From contig CAWJPF010000016.1 of NCBI GenBank assembly GCA_963844625.1, positions 51,905 through 115,904 on the forward strand: 64,000 bases of DNA, in the 5' to 3' direction. A program made the position numbers and the translations under genes. How positions within the stretch are numbered: position 1 is the first letter of the stretch; every line of letters starts with the position of its first letter. Source of the stretch: Palsa-504 sp963844625. Lineage in GTDB: Bacteria > Actinomycetota > Actinomycetes > Streptosporangiales > Streptosporangiaceae. The notes beneath the pieces are model-generated. The model ran no database searches. It was given only the letters and a program-made list of their open reading frames with translations, and was not told where the DNA came from. This document shows, one piece after another, positions 1 through 8,604 of the stretch.

Positions 1-1
1 G

Positions 2-1111
2 CGCACGAAGCGCAAAGATGCCCCCGCCGGGGAGCCACGCCCTGCTCAGCACTCGCCTGTTGCGGGGGACGCATCCGGCCAGTCGGCGCGGTCGTGGCCG
101 CTGACCCGGAAGACCATCGTCACCAGGGCGGTGGCCCTCGCGGCAGCTGGCCTGGCCATCTACCTCGTGCTGCCGGGCCTGACCCGGGTGCTGGCGTCCT
201 GGCCCCGGCTGCTCACGCTGGACCCGATCTGGCTGGCTGTCGCACTGGCCGCCGAGCTGGCCTCCTTTACGTGCACCTTCGCCTTGCAGCGGCTGGCCCT
301 GCAGACGCGCGAATGGTTTTCCGTGGTCACTGCCGGGTTGGCCGGCAACGCATTGTCCGGCATCCTGCCGGGCGGCGCCGCGGCCGGGGCGGGGCTCCAG
401 TTCGAGATGCTCTCGAACGCCGGGTTCGACACGGACGCCGCGGCCGGCGCTTTGACCGCCTTCTCGCTGCTGGAGGTGGGCGCGCTGCTGGCGCTGCCCG
501 TGGTCGTGGTGCCCGCCGTGCTGGCCGGCACGGCCGTCAGCCCTGGACTCGTGCATACCGCGCTGCTCGGACTCGGCATGTTCTGCCTACTTGCCATCGT
601 CGGCACGGTTCTCCTGAAAACCGACCGGCCGCTGGCCGCGGTCGGCCGCGCCGCTCAGGCACTGCGAAACCGGATCACCCGCGGCCGCCGCCCGCCGCTG
701 ACCGGTCTCGACACGCGACTGCTGTCCGAACGCGACATGATCAAGTCGGTCATAGGCCACAACTGGTGGCAGGCGCTCCTGCTAACCGTCGGCCGGCTCG
801 GGTTCGATTTCGGCTGCCTGCTAGCCGCCCTGCGCGCCACCGGCACCCACCCCCGGCACGCCCTGGTACTGCTGGCCTACGCGGCCGCCAACATCATTGA
901 GCTCGTGCCGGTCACCCCGGGCGGCCTCGGCCTGGTCGAGGCCAGCCTGGCCGGCCTGCTGGTCCTGGCCGGTGTCCACGGCGGTGACGCGCTCTTGGCC
1001 ACGCTGGCCTACCGGCTCGCCTCCTACTGGCTTCCGCTGTGCGCCGGACTGCCGGCCTACCTCCTGTACCGGCACCGCTACGGCCGCTGGGAACACCAGT
1101 CCCGGCATTGA
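2..1111 (+). CDS. Lysylphosphatidylglycerol-synthase-TM / flippase-like integral membrane protein (5' partial)
   Basis: The frame is open from the first bases of the window, so the start lies upstream; a GTG at 131 is the first internal start. The visible part has a basic, polar N-terminal stretch followed by about seven hydrophobic helices. The conserved TPGGLGLVEA motif near the C-terminus (around nt 911-945) is the signature of the UPF0104/LPG_synthase_TM family. Members are polytopic inner-membrane proteins that flip or synthesise modified lipids, often next to glycosyltransferases. No synthase domain is fused here, so the protein is probably a flippase-like transporter of unknown substrate. 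The family call is firm; the function is inferred. Confidence 0.85.
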   Translation, partial: RTKRKDAPAGEPRPAQHSPVAGDASGQSARSWPLTRKTIVTRAVALAAAGLAIYLVLPGLTRVLASWPRLLTLDPIWLAVALAAELASFTCTFALQRLALQTREWFSVVTAGLAGNALSGILPGGAAAGAGLQFEMLSNAGFDTDAAAGALTAFSLLEVGALLALPVVVVPAVLAGTAVSPGLVHTALLGLGMFCLLAIVGTVLLKTDRPLAAVGRAAQALRNRITRGRRPPLTGLDTRLLSERDMIKSVIGHNWWQALLLTVGRLGFDFGCLLAALRATGTHPRHALVLLAYAAANIIELVPVTPGGLGLVEASLAGLLVLAGVHGGDALLATLAYRLASYWLPLCAGLPAYLLYRHRYGRWEHQSRH

Positions 1112-1162
1112 CAATGCGGCACAACGGTGCGGAAACCATCTCCGGCCCCCGCGAGGACGGTC

Positions 1163-1303
1163 GCTACGTTGTTCCTGATGGCCGGCCTGCCGGATGCGGG
1201 GACGACCGCCCGGGCGACGGAGCTCGCCGCCCGGCATGGGCGCTGCGGCATGTTGACGCTCCGTCCCACTTGTTTATGCACATTGGCGGGGCAGTCTTTG
1301 TAG
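1163..1303 (+). pseudogene. Remnant of an AAA/zeta-toxin-like P-loop ATPase N-terminus
   Basis: One frame reads ATLFLMAGLPDAGTTARATE and then ELAARHG before a TAG stop. It resembles the N-terminus of small P-loop kinases (TLFLMCGLPGAGKTTLA-type), but the P-loop glycine and lysine are replaced (GLPDAGTT) and the rest of the gene is missing. There is no convincing start or ribosome binding site. I read this as a decayed fragment; chance resemblance is possible because only about 35 residues are available. Confidence 0.3.
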
Positions 1304-1663
1304 CCCGTCGGTGACACTGCCGAATGCTATAGAGGCTTCAGAAGTTCGCAGCTCTAATTTCGGAATTCCTGTCACCGGATCGGTTTACGTGGCACTGCGC
1401 CTGCGGTTCGTTTCGAGCTCGAGCCGCCCATAGGACCGGCTATGAGATCTTGTCGTTTCAGGGGCTGGCTGACCTTTTCGGGGGTTCCTGCGCATGTCGC
1501 AGCCGGGACAGCAGAACTGTCCAGCGTGCGTGCCTGTCCAGCCACCAGAGCATAAGGGCGGCATATGCATTGACAGGTCATAGCGGCTCCTTGACACTTT
1601 CCTTGTAGGACCGTAACAGTCAGCGCTTTCCTTCCCGGCGGCCTGGGCGACTATAGGAACCTA
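1304..1663. other. Non-coding interval with a short inverted repeat and a promoter
   Basis: No supported gene lies here. A small inverted repeat, GGACAG-(5 nt)-CTGTCC, sits at 1506-1522 and could be an operator or weak hairpin. The promoter for the next gene is listed separately. Confidence 0.4.
1591..1619 (+). promoter_or_regulatory. Candidate sigma-A promoter for the gene at 1664
   Basis: A perfect -35 hexamer TTGACA (1591-1596) is followed after 17 bp by TAACAG (1614-1619), a weak -10. The downstream ATG at 1664 has an AGGAA ribosome binding site 4-8 bases upstream. This gives a leader of about 38 nt. Confidence 0.45.
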
Positions 1664-4300
1664 ATGTCCGAGAACTTCGGTTTGAAGAGCCAGGACGTGG
1701 TACTCGGATTCGATGCGGCGCGGGGTTTCGCCCTGGCCGATCAGACCAGTCCCGCGCTGGCCGGGGCCGCTGGGGCCCTGATCGACACGACCATGGCGGA
1801 GGAGCGGGTCACCGAGTTGCGGATTCACGGCGTGTCGGGATCTGACGGCCCGACGATGCTGGAGCATCCGCAGGCGGTCCAGGTCGCCGGGGACACGGTG
1901 ACCGGTTTTTACCGGCGGTGGAGCCCGGGCGGCCCGGGACGGCCCAGTGTTCCATGGAAGCTGGAGGCCTACTCGTGGGGCGGGCTCACCGAGGCGCCGC
2001 TGGCGTCGGCGTCATGGCTTCTGCTGGCACCGTTCATGGTGTATAACGTCGCGTATTTCATGCTGCCGCCCCAAGTGGCGGCCGCTGATCCGGTTGTCGA
2101 AGGTGGGCCGGTCCCGCATCTGTCCCGTGACCGGGGTCACGGGATCGCGCAGGTCCTGCTGCGGCTGCTAGCGCTGGCGGCCACGGTCCAGTTCGTGAGC
2201 TCGGCCGCTTCGGTCCTGCTGAGCACGGTCGCCTGGCAGGCGGCCGGGACCCCCGACCTGCTGCTGCCCAGCTGGATGGGATGGTACGCAGCGTGGACAG
2301 CGGGGTGGCGCGTTGCCCTCGCCCTGGCGGCGGCGGCCGCGCTCGTCGCGCTGCTGTGGTGGGTCAGCGTCAGGACCGCGAGCAAGTATGAGGCCCGGAT
2401 CAGCCCGGCGCGGCCCAGGCTCAATGCTGCCTGGCCGCTGACTCAGCCGGGCTTCTGGCACGGGAAGAGGCTGGTCGACCGGCAGCGGAGACTGCATGCC
2501 GCGGCGGCCTGCGCGGCACTGGCACTGATCGCGGCGCTTCCGGCCGGTCATCCACCCGCCGCCGGGTGGGTGGCGGTGGTCCTGTCCGCGGCGGTGCTGG
2601 CTGCCGCGGCCAGCTCCGTTGCCTTGCCGTTGGCGGACCGCCACGAGATCACCCTGGTTCACGGCGGCAGGCCGCCACGCGGCAGGGCGGACGGATGGTG
2701 CCGGGGCGTGCTGGCCGCCGCGCTGGTCGCGCTGGTGACCGCGGCGCTTGTGAGCGGGTTCACTGACCGGCAGTCCGGTCGCCAGAGCGGAGTGCTGCCC
2801 GGTCTGACCGGGTTCCTTGCGGTGCTGCTGGCCGTCCAGGCGGCCCTGCTCATCGTGCTGGCGGTTACCGTCGCGGTGCTCGCCCGGCGGGTCCGCGCGG
2901 CCAGCCGGGGTCCCGCGGCCAGCCTGGGCCCTGCGTCCGACGTCCCGCCTTACCTCGCCGGTAACCTCACCGCGCTGGTCGCGCTGCTTGGCGTGGTGCT
3001 TGGCGGGCTGCTGACCGCGGTGATCAACATTGGCGTGACCCGGCTCCTCGGCACGCCGGTGCCCAGCGGATTCCGGTTCGATATCCCGCCGCTGGATGCG
3101 CTGGCGGTGCCGTGGCCGATATATGCCTTCGCCGCTGCACCCATCGGGCTGCTGCTCGGCGTCGTGGCGGCGGCCCTGCCGCTCTGGTTCAGGTACCGCG
3201 ACCGCTGCAACCAGTTCGGGCAGCGGGCGGGAAAAGACCGCTCAGATGTGGCCGTCGCCTATGCGGGCCTGACGGCAGGCGCCCCCAGCCGCAACGGCGA
3301 TGACCGGGAATACGGTGGCAACCGGGGCGCGATCGCCAAGGCGTGGGCGATCGGATTGGTCGTTGACGACGCCGGCCTGGCGAGCGTGCTGGCCGTCGGC
3401 GGCAGCCTGGTCCTGGCGGTCGCCGCCGAGCTCTTCGCCGCCGTCGACGCCGGTCCCGCCGGTCACCCTGCGCTGCTGGCCGGCTGGTTGCGCGGCCTGG
3501 CCGCACTGGTTGCGCTGGTGGGGGTCCTGGTGGCCGGCTTGCTTGTCGCCCTATTGCGCCAGGCCTACTCCGACCCCGCCAAGCGCAAGACCATCGGCGC
3601 CCTGTGGGACGTGGGTACCTTCTGGCCCCGGGCCGTGCACCCGCTGGCCCCGCCCTGCTACGCAGAGCGGGCCGTGCCTGAGGTCGTCGACCGGATCCGG
3701 CTGCTGACCGGGCATACCACCACCAAGCCGGACGACGTGGCCTACCTGCACGCCCTAGCCGGGCAGCCGGACCTGGAGCGTACCCGCGGGCTTACCGTGC
3801 CGCCCGGCCCGCTGCTGCTGACCGGCTACAGCCAGGGAGCGGTCATCGCGCCGGCGGTCATCGCCCAGCTGCCCGAAGACGTCCTGCCTGACGTGGCCCT
3901 GCTCACCCTGGCCTGCCCCGCCCGGCGGCTGTACGGCAGGGCGTTCCCGGCCTACCTCGGCCCGCCACAGCTCACCGAACTCGCCCGGCTGCTCGACGCC
4001 AGGGCACCCGGCGAGGCACCCGCGCCAGGCGAGCCAGCCGGGCGCTGGAAGAACCTGCGGCGCCGCAGCGACTACATCGGATCATGGATCTTCGCCGAGC
4101 CCCTGCCCCGGCTCAGCGATGCCGACCTGCACCACAACATCGACCAGCCATGCTGGGATCCCGTCATCCTCGTCCCGGACGCCAACCCCACCCCGCCGGC
4201 CGCCCACCGCCACTCCCAATGGTGGCAAGACCCGCGGACCAATGAAGTCGGCAACCACCTGGTCCGCCAGTTCGGTGACCGCCTGGATGGCTGGCCGTAG
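1664..4300 (+). CDS. Large multi-pass membrane protein with C-terminal alpha/beta-hydrolase-like domain
   Basis: The product is 878 residues. After a polar start, a short conserved-looking segment (RIHGVSGSDGPTMLEHP, about residues 50-68) is followed by roughly ten hydrophobic segments spread over residues 115-640. The C-terminal soluble part contains T-G-Y-S-Q-G at residues 720-725, a nucleophile elbow of the lipase/cutinase type (Ser723). A later Asp-rich patch (DLHHNID) and GNHL near the C-terminus could supply the other triad residues. I know similar uncharacterised actinobacterial membrane proteins but no function. The ATG at 1664 has a good AGGAA site; Met at about 1793 is an alternative without one. 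The gene stands alone behind its own promoter. Confidence 0.75.
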   Translation: MSENFGLKSQDVVLGFDAARGFALADQTSPALAGAAGALIDTTMAEERVTELRIHGVSGSDGPTMLEHPQAVQVAGDTVTGFYRRWSPGGPGRPSVPWKLEAYSWGGLTEAPLASASWLLLAPFMVYNVAYFMLPPQVAAADPVVEGGPVPHLSRDRGHGIAQVLLRLLALAATVQFVSSAASVLLSTVAWQAAGTPDLLLPSWMGWYAAWTAGWRVALALAAAAALVALLWWVSVRTASKYEARISPARPRLNAAWPLTQPGFWHGKRLVDRQRRLHAAAACAALALIAALPAGHPPAAGWVAVVLSAAVLAAAASSVALPLADRHEITLVHGGRPPRGRADGWCRGVLAAALVALVTAALVSGFTDRQSGRQSGVLPGLTGFLAVLLAVQAALLIVLAVTVAVLARRVRAASRGPAASLGPASDVPPYLAGNLTALVALLGVVLGGLLTAVINIGVTRLLGTPVPSGFRFDIPPLDALAVPWPIYAFAAAPIGLLLGVVAAALPLWFRYRDRCNQFGQRAGKDRSDVAVAYAGLTAGAPSRNGDDREYGGNRGAIAKAWAIGLVVDDAGLASVLAVGGSLVLAVAAELFAAVDAGPAGHPALLAGWLRGLAALVALVGVLVAGLLVALLRQAYSDPAKRKTIGALWDVGTFWPRAVHPLAPPCYAERAVPEVVDRIRLLTGHTTTKPDDVAYLHALAGQPDLERTRGLTVPPGPLLLTGYSQGAVIAPAVIAQLPEDVLPDVALLTLACPARRLYGRAFPAYLGPPQLTELARLLDARAPGEAPAPGEPAGRWKNLRRRSDYIGSWIFAEPLPRLSDADLHHNIDQPCWDPVILVPDANPTPPAAHRHSQWWQDPRTNEVGNHLVRQFGDRLDGWP

Positions 4301-4438
4301 CACGGGAGATCGCCAGCAGCGCCGATGTCCGGATGACCGGGACCCCGGGCGTAGACCGCCATGATCGCGTGCTCGGGAAATCGGAGACGATTAGAGTTCG
4401 CGAGCCGAGTCCGGCACGCTCCGCGTGAAGGGATCATC

Positions 4439-5998
4439 ATGCAATCCGACAGACAGCCCGCTGCTGGCCGGCTTGCCCAGCCGATGCGCACCGGGGCACC
4501 GGGGCACGACTGCGATGCCGTCGTCGTCGGCGGCGGCCCCGCGGGGGCGGCTGCTGCGGCGCGGCTGGCCGCTCGAGGGTTCCGGACCGTGCTAGTCGAC
4601 CGGGCCAGCTTCCCGCGCGATAAGGTGTGCGGCGACTTCGTCGGACCGGCGGCGCTTGCCGAACTGGCCGACCTCGGCGTGGCCCAGGCAACGGCGTTCC
4701 AGGCGACCAGCAAGATGGCTGATCTGGCTTTGCACGTCGATGGAGACCAGCTCGCCGTGCTGGGTATCCCGCAGGTTGACGGGCTTCCTGACTACGGCCG
4801 GGTCATTCCCCGGCTGCAGCTGGATGCCTGGATCCTGGACGCGGCCCGGCACGCCGGAGTAACCGTCCTGGACGGGCGCAAGGTGACCGCGGTGCAGCAG
4901 GCGCCCGACGCGATCACCGTCCGGGGCCACGGCGGGGCTGGCCCGTGGCAGCTGCGCACCCGGCTGCTGCTGGGAGCCGACGGCAGCAACTCGATGGTCG
5001 CCCGGACGCTGCGTGGCGGCGTGCCGCCCCGCCGGGACCGGATCGTGGCAGTGCGAGCTTACTTCGACGATGTCGGCGGCCCGGCCGGCCAAGGCGACGT
5101 CTGCTTTCGCAGCGACAGCTTCCCCGGCTATTACTGGCTGTTCCCGGCCGGCGGCGGATCGGCCAACCTGGGCGTCGGCATGCTCGTGTCCACCTACCCG
5201 CAGTCCGGCCGTAATCTGCGCGAGATGCTGCAGCGGCTGATCGCCGAGGACGCTTCGCTGCAGTACCGGCTCCGGGGGGCCCGGATGCGCGGAAAGGTCC
5301 TCGGGCACCCGCTGACGACCTACGATCCGCGGCTGCCGCTGGTCGGCGACCGCGTGATGCTGCTCGGCGACGCCGCCGGGCTGATCAACCCGCTCAACGG
5401 CGAGGGAATCCAGTACGCGCTGCACAGTGCCCGGTGGGCCGCCGACGTCGCGGCTGACTGCCTTGCCTCAGATCGGCTGGACTCGGGCTCCCTGGAGGGC
5501 TACCAGCAGCGCGTGCATCAAAGCCTGCGTACGGACATGGCGTTTTCCCGGCTCGTCGTCCAGCTCTTCCGTAACCGCAACCTGAACCTTGTCTGGCTGC
5601 GCGCCTTGAAGGCCATCGCAGCACGGGCTAGGACCGATCCGGACTACGCCCACCGCGTCGGCTGTGTCCTCACCGGCCTGACCCCAGCCGTCAGCACAGT
5701 AGGCACCGGCGCGGCCGCCAGGATCTTCGGGCAAGCCCTCGTCTCCCCGCGGGCCGGCGCATCATGGCACCGCCCCGGCCGCCACGGGCAATCTGTGCGC
5801 CCCACCCCAGACGGGCTCGGCGACACGGCGAGATATTCCGTCACTCCCGGCGAGTTCATGGACTGGACCGCGGGTACCGGGCGGGCGCTGGCCGAATTCA
5901 CTACTCAGCTGACCCGCGCCAAGATCACCCGAAACCCGCGCCAGCAGGACCGCGTCATGGACGTAGGTGCCGGCCTCCCAGACAGCCGGCAAGACTAG
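4439..5998 (+). CDS. Geranylgeranyl reductase family FAD-dependent oxidoreductase
   Basis: The product is 519 residues. A Rossmann FAD motif VVVGGGPAGAAAA lies at residues 28-40, followed by the family's RDKVCGDFVGP segment (about 60-70). The second FAD signature, LLGDAAGLINPLNGEG, lies near residue 305. These are typical of the geranylgeranyl-reductase/digeranylgeranylglycerophospholipid-reductase group, which saturates prenyl chains of quinones or lipids; some members are halogenases or hydroxylases. The ATG at 4439 is preferred over an ATG at 4361 because GAAGGGA lies 5 nt upstream (4427-4433). The C-terminal ~100 residues are variable. The substrate cannot be read from the sequence. Confidence 0.85.
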   Translation: MQSDRQPAAGRLAQPMRTGAPGHDCDAVVVGGGPAGAAAAARLAARGFRTVLVDRASFPRDKVCGDFVGPAALAELADLGVAQATAFQATSKMADLALHVDGDQLAVLGIPQVDGLPDYGRVIPRLQLDAWILDAARHAGVTVLDGRKVTAVQQAPDAITVRGHGGAGPWQLRTRLLLGADGSNSMVARTLRGGVPPRRDRIVAVRAYFDDVGGPAGQGDVCFRSDSFPGYYWLFPAGGGSANLGVGMLVSTYPQSGRNLREMLQRLIAEDASLQYRLRGARMRGKVLGHPLTTYDPRLPLVGDRVMLLGDAAGLINPLNGEGIQYALHSARWAADVAADCLASDRLDSGSLEGYQQRVHQSLRTDMAFSRLVVQLFRNRNLNLVWLRALKAIAARARTDPDYAHRVGCVLTGLTPAVSTVGTGAAARIFGQALVSPRAGASWHRPGRHGQSVRPTPDGLGDTARYSVTPGEFMDWTAGTGRALAEFTTQLTRAKITRNPRQQDRVMDVGAGLPDSRQD

Positions 5999-6133
5999 CC
6001 AGCAGGATGCAGATCAACCCGCCCGGATCCGCGGCCGCGCGGGAGGGAGGCAAGCGGAACCCGCACCTAGCGGCGGGAACGGCCGCAACCGGGAACCTCC
6101 GGGCGGCGTTCGCAGCATGTCCGCGACGTAGTA

Positions 6134-6175
6134 AGCGGAAGCGGCTTGTGCAGCATTTCACAAGCCGATTCCGCT
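6134..6175. repeat. Palindromic repeat copy 1 with Rex-like core
   Basis: Two 17-nt arms (6134-6150 and 6159-6175) pair with one mismatch around an 8-nt loop. The centre reads TTGTGCA-GCAT-TTCACAA, one base from the Rex operator consensus TTGTGAAN4TTCACAA. The reverse complement matches the palindrome at 24788-24843 at 34 of 42 aligned positions, so the two are related. It lies 81 bp upstream of the gene at 6257. Confidence 0.65.
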
Positions 6176-6256
6176 ACCTGGGGAGGCACCGGCTCGTGGT
6201 GACGCCGCTTGGTGGTACGGTCGGCGACGTTGCAGGCTAGGACAAGGAGGGCAGCG

Positions 6257-7309
6257 ATGACCGCACCGCTTCAGGTGATTGCCTTGAGCTTCAGTCGCGA
6301 GGCCGGTTCGGAGGACAGGATCCTGGCCGAGGTAGACCGTCTGCGCGGCCGGGGAGTTCTTCGCCTGCTCGACATGCTCTTCGTGGCCAAGAACCAGGAC
6401 GGTACCGTCGAACGGCTGGCCATCGGTGATGACGAGGACTTCGGCTCGCTCCTGGCGGCGGTCGTTCCCGTCGCGAACGGCGATCGTCCGGCCGGGCCGG
6501 CGCAAGCCGGCGGCCTGGCCGCTTTTGATCCGGCCGATGCGCGGGCGCTGGCCGAGTCTCTCGAGCCAGGGACCGCTCTGGCCTTCCTGCTCGTCGAGCA
6601 CTACTGGGCCGCCCCGCTTTTTGACGCCATCGCCGAGACCGGCGGCACGCTGATCGGCGAGGGCTTCCTGACCGCCGAGACCGGGCTGGTGGTGGGAGCC
6701 GAGGTCGCCGCCATGGAGGAGGCCGCTGAGGTGATCGCCCAGGCCCAGGCCGAAGAGGCCGTCGCCTTGCTCACGGCGGCCGCGGCCCGAGCCGAGGCGG
6801 CTCAGGCGGTGGCCGATTCGCAGCAGATCCAGTCCGCTGCTGCCGCCGACGCCGTCCGGGCGCTGATCACGGCCGGGCTGGTGGAAGAGGCGGCCGCCCA
6901 CGAGGCGGTCACGGCGCTGACCGCGGCAGGGCTCATCGTGGCCGCCGCCAACCAGGTCGCCGCTGACGCCGTAGCCGAAGACATCGCCACCATAGAAGCC
7001 GCCGACGAGGTGGCCGCCGAGTCGGTGGCAGAATCCCTCAGCACCATTGCCGCCGCCGACGAGGTGGCCGCCGAAGCGACCAGCCAGGCCGGGGCACGAA
7101 TCAGGGCGGCGTCGATCACCATGGCAGAGGCCCAGGTCCTGCGGTACCTCCCCGCGCCACTGCCCTTCTCCGTTATCGCCGGCAAGCTCGGCATCTCGCG
7201 GTCCGCCGCCAAGGAGCGAGCGGTACGCCTGTATAACAGGCTCGGCGTCCACAGCCGGGACGAGGCGGTCAGCCGGGCCCGCTCCCTGGGCCTCATCAGC
7301 GCCGGGTAA
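6257..7309 (+). CDS. DUF6325/DUF1269-like protein fused to a LuxR-type helix-turn-helix
   Basis: The product is 350 residues; the ATG at 6257 follows a strong AAGGAGG site. Residues 1-150 resemble the actinobacterial DUF6325/DUF1269 group (ALSFSREAGSEDRILAEVDR, later LLVEHYWAAPLFDAI). Residues about 150-285 are extremely Ala/Glu-rich and probably helical or coiled coil, with two copies of a segment around AADEVAAE. Residues about 290-348 look like a LuxR/GerE helix-turn-helix: LPFSVIAGKLGISRSAAKER and then VRLYNRLGVHSRDEAV. The HTH is somewhat degenerate (the usual T-V-K-x-H is S-A-A-K-E-R). The architecture suggests a DNA-binding or nucleoid-associated regulator; the role is unknown. A palindrome with a Rex-like core lies just upstream. 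Confidence 0.7.
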   Translation: MTAPLQVIALSFSREAGSEDRILAEVDRLRGRGVLRLLDMLFVAKNQDGTVERLAIGDDEDFGSLLAAVVPVANGDRPAGPAQAGGLAAFDPADARALAESLEPGTALAFLLVEHYWAAPLFDAIAETGGTLIGEGFLTAETGLVVGAEVAAMEEAAEVIAQAQAEEAVALLTAAAARAEAAQAVADSQQIQSAAAADAVRALITAGLVEEAAAHEAVTALTAAGLIVAAANQVAADAVAEDIATIEAADEVAAESVAESLSTIAAADEVAAEATSQAGARIRAASITMAEAQVLRYLPAPLPFSVIAGKLGISRSAAKERAVRLYNRLGVHSRDEAVSRARSLGLISAG

Positions 7310-7450
7310 CCGGGGCGCGGACACTCCGGCTGCTTCCGTCGTGATCAGGGACCGCGATCAGCCAGTCCCGGCCTCGTCAGCTTCTGCATGGGAGTCGAAG
7401 GCTCAGCAAACAGCGGGAGCACCTGGCTGGTACGCGGATTGTGCGGCACC

Positions 7451-7855
7451 ATGAAGCAGGTGACCGACCGCGCAACGGTAAGCCGGTGGCTGGCAGGATA
7501 CGAGCGCGCCTGGCGGGCGCCGGGCACCGGCGACCTCGAAAGCCTGTTCGCCGGCGACGCCACCTACCTGCAATCCCCTTACGACCAGCGCATCACTGGC
7601 CTGGATGCGATCAAGCGGATGTGGGAGGAAGAAAGAGATGGCCCCGGCGAGGTCTTCACCCTGGCCACAGACATCCTCGCCGTCGACGGCCCGACGGCCG
7701 TGGTCCGGGCCGAGGTCCGCTATGGAGATCCGCCTCGCCAGGAATACCGCGATCTGTGGGTCATCCGCCTCGCTGATGACGGCCGCTGTACCTGGTTCGA
7801 GGAGTGGCCTTACTGGCCAGAGCGCGGCCACTCCGCACGCGACGACCTGGCGTAG
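7451..7855 (+). CDS. SnoaL-like / NTF2-fold domain protein
   Basis: The product is 134 residues, the normal size of a single NTF2-like cone-fold domain. The order ATVSRWLAGYERAW, DLESLFAGDATYLQSPY, ITGLDAIKRMWE, EVRYGDP, YRDLWVIRLADDGRCTWFEE matches the SnoaL_2 group (small-molecule isomerases, hydrolases or plain binding proteins). No clear ribosome binding site precedes the ATG at 7451; an in-frame start at 7388 would add 21 residues that do not resemble the family. No substrate can be assigned. Confidence 0.75.
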   Translation: MKQVTDRATVSRWLAGYERAWRAPGTGDLESLFAGDATYLQSPYDQRITGLDAIKRMWEEERDGPGEVFTLATDILAVDGPTAVVRAEVRYGDPPRQEYRDLWVIRLADDGRCTWFEEWPYWPERGHSARDDLA

Positions 7856-7950
7856 CCGCTCGCTGCGACGCCTGGGCTACGAAGGTCCTGTCACGCGCAA
7901 TCGGCCTGGGTGAAGAACTCCTGCCATGAGTGCCTCGCCGTTCCATCCGG

Positions 7951-8376
7951 TCAGTGCCCCGCAGCCCACGGGCCCACCCCCGACACCCGGTTCACCTTGA
8001 TGTGGGTGATGTATCCCGGTGGGGGGTTGTCGCCGGGCGGGAACCGTACCCCGGGGCCGAGGTAGGTGTAAGCGAGTTCCTGGAGCAGCCCGGCGGCCCC
8101 TCCCTCGGTAATGCGTGCGGTGCCGTACACAACCAGGTATTCGGTTAGACCCATGGCATTGCGGGCCTGGGTCTCGACCGACAGCGCGACACGGCTGTCG
8201 TTGCGGATATTGCGCACCTTGCGGTGCTCGGGAAGGTGAGCCGCCACGATCTCGTCGCCGTCGAGGCCGACCCATACCACGGTCACCTGGGGGCTGCCGT
8301 CAGGGTTCAAGGTCACCAGGTGAGCCAGGGCCGGGGACTGCAGCACGGCCCGGGCGCTATCGGGGAGCGAGGCCAT
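7951..8376 (-). CDS. PPOX-class F420-dependent oxidoreductase
   Basis: The product is 141 residues with the split-barrel flavin fold: AHLVTLNPDGSPQVTVVWVG near the start, HRKVRNIRNDSRVALSVE in the middle, and a C-terminal YITHIKVNRVSGVGPW. This pattern is typical of TIGR03618-type, F420- or FMN-binding actinobacterial reductases of the pyridoxamine-5'-phosphate-oxidase superfamily. It is transcribed towards the SnoaL-like gene. Cofactor and substrate are inferred from the family only. Confidence 0.85.
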   Translation of the reverse strand: MASLPDSARAVLQSPALAHLVTLNPDGSPQVTVVWVGLDGDEIVAAHLPEHRKVRNIRNDSRVALSVETQARNAMGLTEYLVVYGTARITEGGAAGLLQELAYTYLGPGVRFPPGDNPPPGYITHIKVNRVSGVGPWAAGH

Positions 8377-8604
8377 GAGATGACGCTAGCAGCGGGGCCT
8401 GCTCGCCTGTGGTGCTGGGTCCTGTTCGCCCGGCAGGAGGGGCTGGTGCTGCCAGTGTCAAATCGTTATGTGCGGATCGCGGCATTTCAGCGGTTTAGCC
8501 GTGGCCATTGCCCCACGTCGCGGCGTAGCTTTGCGTCACGTAGGTGCGCCTTTGCCACGTCTGCCCGGCGCGGGTGCCTCGCTCAACGACCGGAGGAGTT
8601 CGCC

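Noticed and set aside
2745..2765. Rex-like sequence TTGTGAGCGGGTTCAC
   Set aside because: It lies deep inside a membrane-protein coding region with no promoter context, so it is probably chance.
5764..6240. 158-codon frame overlapping the end of the flavoprotein
   Set aside because: It is Arg/Pro-rich, lacks a family match and is in the wrong frame relative to the GGR-family gene.
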